Shown: positions 20,159 to 27,006 of the stretch, piece by piece | Numbering within the stretch: the stretch's first letter is position 1 | How the letters are laid out: every line of letters starts with the position of its first letter | DNA from: a virus | Length of the DNA: 27,508 nucleotides | Direction: 5' to 3' (one strand) | IMG/VR virus record: IMGVR_UViG_3300037133_000048 | Span: 1 to 27,508 of that record | Notes under the pieces: generated by a model | Told to the model about the DNA's origin: nothing | Databases searched by the model: none | What the model saw: the letters and a program-made list of their open reading frames with translations, nothing else | Position numbers and translations under genes: made by a program

Positions 20159-20317
20159 ATGCGACGATCAGCTAAGCAAAAATATCGGTCGGGGTCGCGG
20201 TCGGGGTCGGGGTCGCGGTCGCGGTTGTGGTCGCGGTCGGGGTCGGGGTCGGGGTCGTGGTCGCGGTCGCGGTCGGGGTCGGGGTCGGGGTCGTGGTCGC
20301 GGTCGTGGTCGCTGTGA
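20159..20317 (+). CDS. Arg/Gly/Trp-Ser dipeptide-repeat microprotein
   Basis: A 52-residue protein. After MRRSAKQKY comes an array in which nearly every second residue is serine, always encoded TCG (20 codons), alternating with Arg (CGG), Gly (GGG) or Trp (TGG). It resembles the Gly/Ser/Tyr/Asp dipeptide-repeat proteins found in other phages, whose function is unknown. The product should be disordered, basic and prone to RNA binding or condensation (inference). No strong ribosome site precedes ATG 20159, so coupling with the gene ending at 20153 is likely. Confidence 0.55.
   Translation: MRRSAKQKYRSGSRSGSGSRSRLWSRSGSGSGSWSRSRSGSGSGSWSRSWSL
20186..20314 (+). repeat. GGGGTC/CGGTCG hexanucleotide microsatellite
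   Basis: About 129 bp of tandem six-base units with one break (TTGTGG), in frame with gene 20159. Confidence 0.9.
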
Positions 20318-20324
20318 ATGAGTT

Positions 20325-20339
20325 GTCCATTAACTGGAC
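20325..20339. repeat. 15-bp palindrome, exact copy (orientation A)
   Basis: GTCCATTAACTGGAC followed directly by GGAGGAAAC and ATG 20349. Confidence 0.9.
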
Positions 20340-20348
20340 GGAGGAAAC

Positions 20349-20606
20349 ATGAAAGTTCCATTCAACGTCAACGATTATGTCTGGGTCAAACTGACTCCAG
20401 CCGGTCTGGAAATCCTAAGACAAGAGACCAACCAACTGCGTCGGTCCTTCCCCCGGCTCCTTGAGTTTACCCCTCCTTCTGTGGACGAAAACGGATATAC
20501 CCAGTATCAATTATGGGCGTTGATGAAGGACTTCGGGGAATACATGCTCTGGGGTGGCACAAGGCCGTTTGAGACCAACATGTTTTTTGAAACGAAGGAG
20601 AAATAA
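20349..20606 (+). CDS. Conserved phage hypothetical protein
   Basis: An 85-residue protein with opening FNVNDYVWVKLTPAGLEIL, a segment I know from uncharacterised proteins next to recombination genes in other phages. The central part (YTQYQLWALMKDFGEYMLWGG) is aromatic rich. The stop overlaps the start of the Bet-like gene (TAATG), so the two are coupled. Confidence 0.65.
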   Translation: MKVPFNVNDYVWVKLTPAGLEILRQETNQLRRSFPRLLEFTPPSVDENGYTQYQLWALMKDFGEYMLWGGTRPFETNMFFETKEK

Positions 20607-21892
20607 TGGAATTCACAGAACAAGAATTGAAATCAATCCGAGCTGAATTTTGCCGGGGGTTCACGGACGACCAGTTTGGTGTCTTCTTAACCTTCTGCCG
20701 CGTCCGGAATCTGCTACCCGGAAAACACGTGGTGGCCCAAATTCGTAAATCCAACGAATGGGACTCTGACGCGGGAGCAAAGATCAAGACTGAGAAGGTC
20801 ATCTTCATCACCACCATTGACGCGGCTCGCCTCATCGCCCAACGGACAGGAGAATATAAGGGTCAAGCGCCCGAACAGTACATCTACCTGGACAGTGAGG
20901 GAATGCCTACGCTGATCTCGGAAATCCCCCTCCCCGATCCCGGAAATCGCCAGTTACCGCGCGAGCCTTGGGCCGTCCGCACATCCCTTTATCGGAAAGG
21001 GTTTGACCACCCAATCACTAGCGTAGCCCGTTTCGATGCCTATGCGGTAACACGACGCTCGGGGGAGGGTCTTGTGCTCACTGAAATGTGGCAGCGTAGA
21101 GGCCCCGAAATGCTCGCAAAATGCTGCGAGATGCTGAGCCTCCGCAAAGGATTTCCAGAAGAGTTATCAAATCTTTACCTGCTGGACGAGATGAAGACGG
21201 AGCCCGAGGATGACAAGCCCCACGCCGAACCCACCTCAGTGATAAATGTTCCCGCTCCGCCCGTGGTTCCGGCTGTGAATCAAACGCCTGCCACGCCGAC
21301 AAATACGCCGAGACCGAGTGACGAGCCAACAGTGACGGTGACCTTAGCTACGACAGCTCCACCGACCCTGGATATGGTTCGACGAGTTGAGGCTGAAGTT
21401 CCCGCCGTAACCCCCGAACCCGTCGAAAAGAAAGAAGAGAAACCCGCTCGCAAGCCGCGCGCGAAGAAAGAGAGTCCAGTTAATGGACCGGAGGCGATCA
21501 CCAACGAAGATGTCGAGGCCGCGATGATACCCATTCCGGCAGCAGACTTGGAACGTGAAGCAGAAATCAGAAAGAACGCCGCCGCCGCCGTGGAAGAAGC
21601 CACCAGCTTCACCGTGGAAGAAGCTGTCGCCCAAGGCTTGCCCGCCCCAGAAGACCCGATCCCCTCGAAAGAGGAGATGAAAGAAATTACACAGTGGATT
21701 CGGAAAATAGCCGCCACCGGAATCGGCAATCAGGAATTGAAAGAATACTTCCTGCGCTCCGCCGGAAAGACGGACCCCAAGTTCATAACCAAAAAGGAGT
21801 GGGCCAAAGCGTTTGAAGAATTCCACAAAGCAGAACTCGAAGGCCGGGGCAAAGAATTCGTGAAAGGGATTGACCCCAGCCCAAAACCATGA
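20606..21892 (+). CDS. bet: Bet/RedB-like single-strand annealing protein
   Basis: A 428-residue protein. The first ~200 residues carry the Bet pattern: FLTFCRVRNLLPGKHVVAQI, TIDAARLIAQRTGEYKGQ, PWAVRTSLYRKGFDHPITSVARFDAY, and LTEMWQRRGPEMLAKCCEMLSLRKGFP. It should anneal complementary strands in homologous recombination. A proline/threonine-rich linker (about 210-300) with a basic patch and a helical C-terminal domain (about 350-425) are additions to the usual length. Its linker contains an exact palindrome copy. No paired exonuclease was recognised. It is close to SSB, with which such proteins cooperate. Confidence 0.78.
   Translation: MEFTEQELKSIRAEFCRGFTDDQFGVFLTFCRVRNLLPGKHVVAQIRKSNEWDSDAGAKIKTEKVIFITTIDAARLIAQRTGEYKGQAPEQYIYLDSEGMPTLISEIPLPDPGNRQLPREPWAVRTSLYRKGFDHPITSVARFDAYAVTRRSGEGLVLTEMWQRRGPEMLAKCCEMLSLRKGFPEELSNLYLLDEMKTEPEDDKPHAEPTSVINVPAPPVVPAVNQTPATPTNTPRPSDEPTVTVTLATTAPPTLDMVRRVEAEVPAVTPEPVEKKEEKPARKPRAKKESPVNGPEAITNEDVEAAMIPIPAADLEREAEIRKNAAAAVEEATSFTVEEAVAQGLPAPEDPIPSKEEMKEITQWIRKIAATGIGNQELKEYFLRSAGKTDPKFITKKEWAKAFEEFHKAELEGRGKEFVKGIDPSPKP
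21474..21488. repeat. 15-bp palindrome, exact copy inside the Bet-like gene
   Basis: GTCCAGTTAATGGAC is read through in the linker as SPVNGP; here TAA is out of frame. Confidence 0.9.
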
Positions 21893-21909
21893 TAGAGTTA
21901 CTTCAACAC

Positions 21910-21924
21910 GTCCATTAACTGGAC
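21910..21924. repeat. 15-bp palindrome, exact copy (orientation A)
   Basis: GTCCATTAACTGGAC followed directly by AGGAGGATTT and ATG 21935. Confidence 0.9.
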
Positions 21925-21934
21925 AGGAGGATTT

Positions 21935-22504
21935 ATGGCACAGTACCACGTAAGAGACACGTTCGGGTACGTTACCGTAGTCGAGGCCGATAAATACGTT
22001 TCGAACAGCGCAGCGGGAAGCTTCGATTTCCTTGCGAAGACTGGGGAGAAAATTGCCTCCTTCCTCTGCAATAGTACCGTTTCAATTGTTGAGACGGACA
22101 CCACCTTTCAGGATATCTTCCTGGTTGACGCGCCGGAAACAGACGACCTCGACTCCGAGGAAACCGACGATGTTTGCTTCGACTGCCGGGTCGGGGAGCT
22201 TCTCGATTCTGAAGTGTTTTTCGACGCGGTAGTGGGGGTCATCGACACCTACTGCTGCCCTGACGAAGACACGCCCTCGGAGCAACCCGAAGAAGCCAAA
22301 ATACCCTCACTGACGGTGCTCAAAGCCACCGACAAGGAAGGGAATGTCTTCTACGGCTTTATCGCGGAAAACGGAAAGTTCGTTGATTTCTCCGGGAAAG
22401 ATTATGCGGAAGACGGGTTGGCCTCCTATAGAAAAGACGGCGTGCGGGGTTGGAACTACCGAAACCCCAGCGACTTTGTCTTCGAGGAGGTAGACAATGG
22501 CTAA
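21935..22504 (+). CDS. Hypothetical acidic protein upstream of SSB
   Basis: A 189-residue acidic protein. An N-terminal beta-rich part (MAQYHVRDTFGYVTVVEADKY) is followed by acidic cysteine-containing segment (DLDSEETDDVCFDCRVG) and a C-terminal part with VFYGFIAENGKFVDFSG. The single CxxC plus a CC pair might bind metal. It overlaps ssb by eight bases, so expression is coupled to SSB. No recognised family. Confidence 0.65.
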   Translation: MAQYHVRDTFGYVTVVEADKYVSNSAAGSFDFLAKTGEKIASFLCNSTVSIVETDTTFQDIFLVDAPETDDLDSEETDDVCFDCRVGELLDSEVFFDAVVGVIDTYCCPDEDTPSEQPEEAKIPSLTVLKATDKEGNVFYGFIAENGKFVDFSGKDYAEDGLASYRKDGVRGWNYRNPSDFVFEEVDNG

Positions 22505-22946
22505 GGGATACACGCTCGTAGTCGTGGAAGGGGGTCTCGCAAGGGACCCCGAGCTTAAAGCCACCCCCAACGGAACTCAAATTGCTACCTTCGGCCTTGG
22601 CTACGAGAGAGGGTACGGAGAGAAGGCCCGGACCTGCTGGATTGACTGTGTTTGCTTCAAGGAGCAAGCTGAATTTGCTTCCAAGTACCTTAAAAAAGGC
22701 AAATCCGTCCGCGTGATTGGAGAGTTGGACATCAGATCGTGGGATGACAAGGAAACTGGAAAGAAACGATACAAGACGGAAGTAGTAGTTGACAAAATCC
22801 AGTTTGTGGACAGCGGCTCTGGCGGCACAAAATCCGGGGCAGCGCCTGCCCGGCAAGCAGCAGCCCCGCCTACGCGGCAACAGGCCGCGCCCCAAACAAG
22901 GGCAGAGACTGATCCGTTCGCAGACGACGATTCGATCCCTTTCTAA
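22497..22946 (+). CDS. ssb: Single-stranded DNA-binding protein
   Basis: A 149-residue SSB. The OB fold spans about 1-105 (VVVEGGLARDPELKATPNG, then WIDCVCFKEQAEFASKYLKKG and SVRVIGELDIRSWDDKETGKK). A disordered Ala/Pro/Gln linker leads to the conserved acidic tip DDDSIPF that recruits replication and repair partners. The ribosome site GAGGT lies within the upstream gene. It should coat single-stranded DNA during phage replication. Confidence 0.95.
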   Translation: MAKGYTLVVVEGGLARDPELKATPNGTQIATFGLGYERGYGEKARTCWIDCVCFKEQAEFASKYLKKGKSVRVIGELDIRSWDDKETGKKRYKTEVVVDKIQFVDSGSGGTKSGAAPARQAAAPPTRQQAAPQTRAETDPFADDDSIPF

Positions 22947-22956
22947 AGGAGAGAAG

Positions 22957-23241
22957 ATGAGAAAAGAGGAGCCCAAATTTCAAGCAGGAGAGGTAGTAAG
23001 AATTATCACAGAATGGTACAGTAGGAAAAAGGATCACGGAAACGAAAGGTATCAGCGTATCACGCAAGTTTTTCCGTGGACCTTCCGCGTCCAGAGCAAA
23101 TCCGCCCCGCAGATGGAGACATTTTTCACGAAGGGATTTGGCTACCGATTATTAAATGGGGACGAGTGCCACGAAAAGTTCTTGGCGAAGCTGACAAGTC
23201 GAGAACTTGGTGCCAGCAAAGCCTCTAAGGAGAAACGATGA
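22957..23241 (+). CDS. Hypothetical basic protein
   Basis: A 94-residue basic protein. FQAGEVVRIITEWYSRKKDH ... QVFPWTFRVQSKSAPQ suggests a small SH3-like beta barrel followed by a basic helix. AAAGGAGAGAAG precedes the ATG, ten bases after ssb, so it belongs to the SSB transcript. No recognised family. Confidence 0.6.
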   Translation: MRKEEPKFQAGEVVRIITEWYSRKKDHGNERYQRITQVFPWTFRVQSKSAPQMETFFTKGFGYRLLNGDECHEKFLAKLTSRELGASKASKEKR

Positions 23242-23501
23242 CAAGCTATTTCTACGTCAGTAAAATTGGAGGAGGGAAGCCGTCGTTCAAGCACCTCTCC
23301 TTCGACGAGGCCGTACGAGAAGCCGAACGCCTGATTGACACGGTGGGTGGAGAGTACGAGATTCTCGAAGCTCGGGCGGTGGTCAAGCCTGCGCCTAAGT
23401 ACATCGTGCAAGATTTTCAGCAATCTGCGGAGTTTTCCGCCGTCCTTGGCTATCCGCCCGCACCCCATTACCGGAACACCGAAGAAGACTGCCCGTTCTA
23501 G
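23238..23501 (+). CDS. Hypothetical protein with SSB-like acidic tip
   Basis: An 87-residue protein. The first half is alpha/beta (YFYVSKIGGGKPSFKHLSFDEAVREAERLI) and the middle strand EILEARAVVKPAPKYIV precedes a flexible tail. The last residues NTEEDCPF resemble the C-terminal tip of SSB (acidic residues then Pro-Phe). ATG overlaps the previous stop. It lies between ssb and the helicase. Confidence 0.62.
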   Translation: MTSYFYVSKIGGGKPSFKHLSFDEAVREAERLIDTVGGEYEILEARAVVKPAPKYIVQDFQQSAEFSAVLGYPPAPHYRNTEEDCPF

Positions 23502-23510
23502 GAGAACCCC

Positions 23511-24551
23511 GTGCCCCGCAAGAAACCAGAACCGAAGAAGATTGAACTCAACGAGGAGCAGCGGGCCGTAGTATCCTCGCGCGAAGGGTACTACGCCGTC
23601 CTTGCGGGCCCTGGCGCAGGAAAAACTAGCGTTTTAGTTGAGAGGCTGGTCAAGCTGGTCGAAGAAGGGGTGCCTTTTTCTGACATGGTGTCCCTCAGTT
23701 TCACTTCAACCGCCGCGAAGAACTTGAAAAGTAGGGTCGAGGACAGGGTCGGAAAACTGTCCACTACTCGGACGGCGGGTTGCATAACTTTCCATTCGAT
23801 GGCTTTGAGTTTCGCGGTGGAGGAACACGAAGCCTTTCCATTTAAGCTCGCTGATTTCCCTTTAGCGACAGAACCTGTGGCAGCAAAGCTCTCTTTCGAG
23901 GCCGCGCGGAAGTATGAAATCGACCCCCGAAGTCTCCGGTCGGCTATCAGTCTATTCAAGAGGAGAAGGATTTCGGCTAAGCAAGCAGTTCGAGACGCGG
24001 AGAACTCTCTAAAAGCTGCTGACCTGAAAACGGCTCTGGCCTACCAAGGGTACGATAAGAAATGCGCGGATCAGGGTCTGCTGGACTTCGACTCGCTGAT
24101 TTATCAGATGGTCGAAATTCTCGACAAGAAACCAGAGGTCCGCGCGCGCTGGGTTCGAGATTACCAGCAATTAGACGAGTCCCAAGATATGTCCAAGATT
24201 GAATGGGACTTGGCCAAGTTGATCTCGGGCAAAAGTGTCCTTGCCGTAGGAGACGTTTCACAGGGGATTTATGGCTTCCGGGGAAGTGACCCAAGACTGT
24301 TCAGAGATATGTCCGAAGTCTTCCCCGGGACAAAAACGCTATACCTGAGCTGCAACTTTCGGAGTTCGCCGGAGATCGTAGACTTCATTCGACCGATCTC
24401 CTCGACTCAGGATTTGGCTGAAAAATTTCACACACCAAACGAGCACGGCCCCGTCCCGGTGGTAAAAGGATTTTCTAGCCCGCAGGCGGAGGCTGAGTGG
24501 ATAATAAAACGTATTAAAGGAGAATCAAATGCACCTAGTCCGTTGGTTTAG
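23511..24551 (+). CDS. UvrD/PcrA-like SF1 helicase, N-terminal half
   Basis: A 346-residue fragment from GTG 23511. Q motif LNEEQRAVV, Walker A AGPGAGKTS (Lys38), motif Ia SLSFTSTAAKNL, motif II LDESQDMS (about 220-227), motif III VGDVSQGIYGFRGSD (about 244-258) and motif IV LSCNFRSSPEIV are all present. It ends with AEAEWIIKRIKGE, after which normal family members continue into a VLCRTN-type strand. Here seven residues (SNAPSPLV region) follow and the frame stops inside another gene. The continuation is found at 26176-27006. Alone it has the ATP-binding lobe but lacks motifs V and VI. Confidence 0.88.
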   Translation: MPRKKPEPKKIELNEEQRAVVSSREGYYAVLAGPGAGKTSVLVERLVKLVEEGVPFSDMVSLSFTSTAAKNLKSRVEDRVGKLSTTRTAGCITFHSMALSFAVEEHEAFPFKLADFPLATEPVAAKLSFEAARKYEIDPRSLRSAISLFKRRRISAKQAVRDAENSLKAADLKTALAYQGYDKKCADQGLLDFDSLIYQMVEILDKKPEVRARWVRDYQQLDESQDMSKIEWDLAKLISGKSVLAVGDVSQGIYGFRGSDPRLFRDMSEVFPGTKTLYLSCNFRSSPEIVDFIRPISSTQDLAEKFHTPNEHGPVPVVKGFSSPQAEAEWIIKRIKGESNAPSPLV

Positions 24552-24708
24552 GCAGTGGAGAGCGTGGGTAGCGGAGCAAGAAAAACTTCGCAATCTCGAA
24601 CTTCAAAAAGAAATTGTGGCGTGTTTTGACGAGAGAATCGACAAGATGATTGCCGCCAGGGATATAATCGAGCATGTCCGGTGGTCTGACCGCCACATAT
24701 CTTGGTAA
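24529..24708 (+). CDS. 59-residue helical protein at the helicase break
   Basis: ATG 24529 follows TTAAAGGAGAATCAA and overlaps the end of the helicase fragment. The protein (MHLVRWFRQWRAWVAEQEKL ...) is tryptophan-rich, helical and probably amphipathic. It is the first gene of the block between the helicase halves. No recognised family. Confidence 0.55.
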   Translation: MHLVRWFRQWRAWVAEQEKLRNLELQKEIVACFDERIDKMIAARDIIEHVRWSDRHISW

Positions 24709-24718
24709 GGAGAATTCA

Positions 24719-24970
24719 ATGAACGATCAGAAACTTATAAAGAGCTACGTGTGGTTTGGGGACGAGTGCTTCTATGTTTCCACCATCAACCGAGATTCCT
24801 CCGCGATGACGGGTCCCCGGCGCTTCGCGGAAACCATTGTCTGGAAGTGGGCTAAAAACGAACGAGAGGAGATGGTGTACATGGACGAGGGGGCGGAGGA
24901 TTCAATTCGTACCCACCTCGACCTGTGCCTCCGTATCCACCTGACGGGAAGAGCAGAGGAGTCCGATTAA
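24719..24970 (+). CDS. Hypothetical protein in the helicase-splitting block
   Basis: An 83-residue protein (SYVWFGDECFYVSTINRDSS ... RFAETIVWKW) that looks like a compact beta sheet plus a helix. AAGGAGAATTCA precedes ATG 24719. The stop overlaps the next start in a near-copy of the palindrome. No recognised family; the next gene (24970) shares a similar style (VVDIYTKDG, GGEIVWEEG) and may be a distant relative. Confidence 0.6.
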   Translation: MNDQKLIKSYVWFGDECFYVSTINRDSSAMTGPRRFAETIVWKWAKNEREEMVYMDEGAEDSIRTHLDLCLRIHLTGRAEESD

Positions 24971-24975
24971 TGGAC
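24961..24975. repeat. Palindrome junction, near copy (stop/start)
   Basis: GTCCGATTAATGGAC contains the TAA of gene 24719 and the ATG-GAC of gene 24970, with GAGGA upstream. Confidence 0.75.
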
Positions 24976-25194
24976 ATTCGAAATGAGTCATACATCAACG
25001 TGGTTGATATTTATACGAAGGATGGTGTCCACCTGAGTTCGCGCGCTACAACCCATGGCGGAGAAATTGTCTGGGAAGAGGGCCGACAGCCCAGCAAGGA
25101 CGTAATAATGATTGATCCGGGCAGCTTCGAGTATTCTTGGAAATACTGGCACGTACCTAAGTGGCCAGACTGTTGGGACAAGGAGTCCAGTTAA
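24970..25194 (+). CDS. Hypothetical protein in the helicase-splitting block
   Basis: A 74-residue protein (MDIRNESYINVVDIYTKDGV ... YSWKYWHVPKWPDCWDKESS), beta-rich with an aromatic C-terminal end. Start and stop are both in palindrome junctions, which give the MD opening and SS ending. No recognised family. Confidence 0.6.
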   Translation: MDIRNESYINVVDIYTKDGVHLSSRATTHGGEIVWEEGRQPSKDVIMIDPGSFEYSWKYWHVPKWPDCWDKESS

Positions 25195-25199
25195 TGGAT
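25185..25199. repeat. Palindrome junction, one mismatch (stop/start)
   Basis: GTCCAGTTAATGGAT, preceded by AAGGA, holds the TAA of gene 24970 and ATG of gene 25194. Confidence 0.88.
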
Positions 25200-25415
25200 G
25201 AATTCTGCGAAAAGTGCGGGAAAAACCTGACTGAGATGGGGGCCTACAGAGACTTCGTACATCGTATCCCTGGCACAGATAGCTGGTGCATTACTCTGGA
25301 GGAATTGTTCGGCGCGGAAGCCGTGAAAGAAATTAGAGCGGTCCTGGAAGTTTACGTAACCGATTTGTCCGACCGACTCACGGAAACCTTGAATAAAATA
25401 AAGGAGTCCAGTTAA
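25194..25415 (+). CDS. Hypothetical protein with one CxxC
   Basis: A 73-residue protein. MDEFCEKCGKNLTEMG looks like half a zinc ribbon; the C-terminal part is helical (EAVKEIRAVLEVYVTDLSDRLTETLNKI). It ends in Glu-Ser-Ser from the junction. No recognised family. Confidence 0.58.
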   Translation: MDEFCEKCGKNLTEMGAYRDFVHRIPGTDSWCITLEELFGAEAVKEIRAVLEVYVTDLSDRLTETLNKIKESS

Positions 25416-25420
25416 TGGAC
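25406..25420. repeat. Palindrome junction, exact copy (stop/start)
   Basis: GTCCAGTTAATGGAC preceded by AAGGA; it contains the TAA of gene 25194 and the ATG-GAC of gene 25415. Confidence 0.95.
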
Positions 25421-25570
25421 GTTCAAATTGGTCAGTGGGCAGACTACTTCAACTACGACCCCGACGGGTTATGCGGCCCACCAACACCACGGGACCCCAA
25501 ACTTGAGGACTACCTGTTCGGACCTATCGCTAAACTTGTGCGCGAAATGAAGGAGAAGAAAGATGAGTAG
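25415..25570 (+). CDS. 51-residue hypothetical protein
   Basis: ATG 25415 sits in the junction. The protein (MDVQIGQWADYFNYDPDGLC ... YLFGPIAKLVREMKEKKDE) has a tyrosine/aspartate-rich first half and a charged helix at the end. The next gene starts inside its last codons. No recognised family. Confidence 0.52.
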   Translation: MDVQIGQWADYFNYDPDGLCGPPTPRDPKLEDYLFGPIAKLVREMKEKKDE

Positions 25571-25910
25571 CGGAGATTTCTGTCACTACTGCCGCAAGGC
25601 GGTGTGCGAGTGCGGGGCACCATCCCTCAACGAAGTGTCAAAGGGAAGAGGACGGGTAACTCCGCTCTTCGGTTGTCGCCCAGACGTATACGACCGGCTA
25701 GATAGTGATCCGCACTTCCGCGCGTTAGTAAACCAGCTAGAATACTTTCTCTCTGGAGGGTGGTCAACGCCTTCCGAACTCCGGGAGGCTTTGATTGTGG
25801 CGGCTACTCGATTCGAATATCGAACCATTCGCCCCCTACTCGTTGACCCGAGTGAGTGGTGCTTGGAGGAGTCGGTCCTCAAGGCTCTTGGGAAAAAGGA
25901 GTCCAGTTAA
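25563..25910 (+). CDS. Hypothetical zinc-binding protein
   Basis: A 115-residue protein. The N terminus has FCHYCRKAVCECG, four cysteines able to bind zinc. The remaining part is helical (DRLDSDPHFRALVNQLEYFL ... LREALIVAATRFEY). AAGGAGAAGAA precedes ATG 25563; the stop is in the junction (Lys-Glu-Ser-Ser ending). Function unknown. Confidence 0.6.
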   Translation: MSSGDFCHYCRKAVCECGAPSLNEVSKGRGRVTPLFGCRPDVYDRLDSDPHFRALVNQLEYFLSGGWSTPSELREALIVAATRFEYRTIRPLLVDPSEWCLEESVLKALGKKESS

Positions 25911-25915
25911 TGGAC
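25901..25915. repeat. Palindrome junction, exact copy (stop/start)
   Basis: GTCCAGTTAATGGAC preceded by AAGGA; it contains the TAA of gene 25563 and the ATG-GAC of gene 25910. Confidence 0.95.
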
Positions 25916-26176
25916 AGCATGGTTGTACACTGCAAGCGAAAACCGTTTGATGTCTACATAGGCCGCCCGTCTAAATGGGGTAATCCTTTTTCCATCGGAA
26001 AAGACGGTTCCCGAGAAGAAGTAATCTCTAAATATGAAGAATGGATCAAGACACAGGATGATCTGATGAGTGACATCGAAGAACTTCGTTGGAAGATTCT
26101 AGGGTGCTGGTGTTCCCCGAAACCCTGTCATGGCGATGTTCTCGCAAGAATAGCAAATGGAATGAGGTTTGAATAA
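25910..26176 (+). CDS. DUF4326 domain protein
   Basis: An 88-residue protein showing the DUF4326 signature from end to end: VHCKRKPFDVYIGRPSKWGN with NPF, a central helix (REEVISKYEEWIK), then LGCWCSPKPCHGDVLA. The clustered Cys-x-Cys and CH near the C terminus may bind metal. The family is frequent in phages, and its function is not established. The stop overlaps the start of the helicase C-terminal half (TAATGGAC). Confidence 0.88.
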   Translation: MDSMVVHCKRKPFDVYIGRPSKWGNPFSIGKDGSREEVISKYEEWIKTQDDLMSDIEELRWKILGCWCSPKPCHGDVLARIANGMRFE

Positions 26177-27006
26177 TGGACAGCACAGCAGTGTTGTGTA
26201 GGACCAATTTGGGATTAAGAATTTTCGAGTCCCTGATGACGGATCAAGGAGTGAAATACCATTTGGTGGGAAAAGCCGGGTATTGGGCGCAACCAGAAGT
26301 AAAAAGTGTACTCGCGTATTTAAGTTGCGCTTGGTATCCATCGGACGCGGCTATCGGAGGGGCTCTTCGGAGCCCCTTTTGGCCCAGTAAATTTCTGCCC
26401 AAAACGAAACTCGCCGCCCGGCTCAAGGAATTAAAGGACGACACTAACGGATACTGGCACTTCCTGACGAGGGAGCCCTACTCGCTGGTCGAGAATAAGA
26501 ACCTGTCCGCGCTTCAAGAGTTCACGCGCTACGTGGGCAGCCTGAGCCGGTACCGCGATCTAAAAGCGGGCGAGGCTGTCAAGCAGGTCCTTATGTCTCT
26601 GCGTGCATACGACTACCTCGCGGAAGAGGAAGCCTGCGCTGACAATGATCCCGTAGCAAACATCAAAGCTCTGGAGGACACAGCCAAACGATTCTCTACG
26701 CTAAAAGAGTTTCTCGACTACTGCCGGAAGGTCACTGCTGCGTCTAAGTCCAAGACTGGCATTGCACTCGCTACGGTGCATTCTTATAAGGGAATGGAAG
26801 CAGATGTTGTTTATTTTGTGCAAGTTAGCGACGGAATCATTCCCCACTCAAAATCAACTGATCTGGATGGCGAACGCAATGTGTGGTTTACCGGATGCAG
26901 CCGCCCCCGTCGTGAGTTGGTAATCACGTATTCCGGTCGGCCAAGTATTTTTCTTGACGGTTATTTGAAACCCGTGGTACAATCTGAAGACAAGGAGAGG
27001 GTATGA
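26176..27006 (+). CDS. UvrD/PcrA-like SF1 helicase, C-terminal half
   Basis: A 276-residue fragment. It opens with MDSTAVLCRTNLGLRIFESL and YHLVGKAGYWAQPEVKSVLA, the strand-helix that normally follows motif IV in UvrD-type helicases. Motif V is ATVHSYKGMEADVVYF (about 199-214) and motif VI GERNVWFTGCSRPRREL (about 233-249), with Arg in SRPRR. Start, stop and all expected C-terminal motifs are intact, so it may form a two-chain helicase with 23511-24551. It starts on the stop of the DUF4326 gene, and its own stop has an ATGA with AAGGAG upstream. Confidence 0.85.
   Translation: MDSTAVLCRTNLGLRIFESLMTDQGVKYHLVGKAGYWAQPEVKSVLAYLSCAWYPSDAAIGGALRSPFWPSKFLPKTKLAARLKELKDDTNGYWHFLTREPYSLVENKNLSALQEFTRYVGSLSRYRDLKAGEAVKQVLMSLRAYDYLAEEEACADNDPVANIKALEDTAKRFSTLKEFLDYCRKVTAASKSKTGIALATVHSYKGMEADVVYFVQVSDGIIPHSKSTDLDGERNVWFTGCSRPRRELVITYSGRPSIFLDGYLKPVVQSEDKERV

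Noticed and set aside
20125-20361. Antisense Asp/Arg/Pro/His repeat frame
   Set aside because: Produced by the GGGGTC microsatellite; no ribosome site and it overlaps two plus-strand gene boundaries.
4308-25915. CRISPR array made of the repeated palindrome
   Set aside because: Spacing between copies is irregular from hundreds to thousands of bases and the intervals are genes.
24529-26176. Group I/II intron or intein as the cause of the split helicase
   Set aside because: The block holds seven independently started genes, with no intein blocks, no intron-encoded endonuclease and no continuous frame through the junctions.
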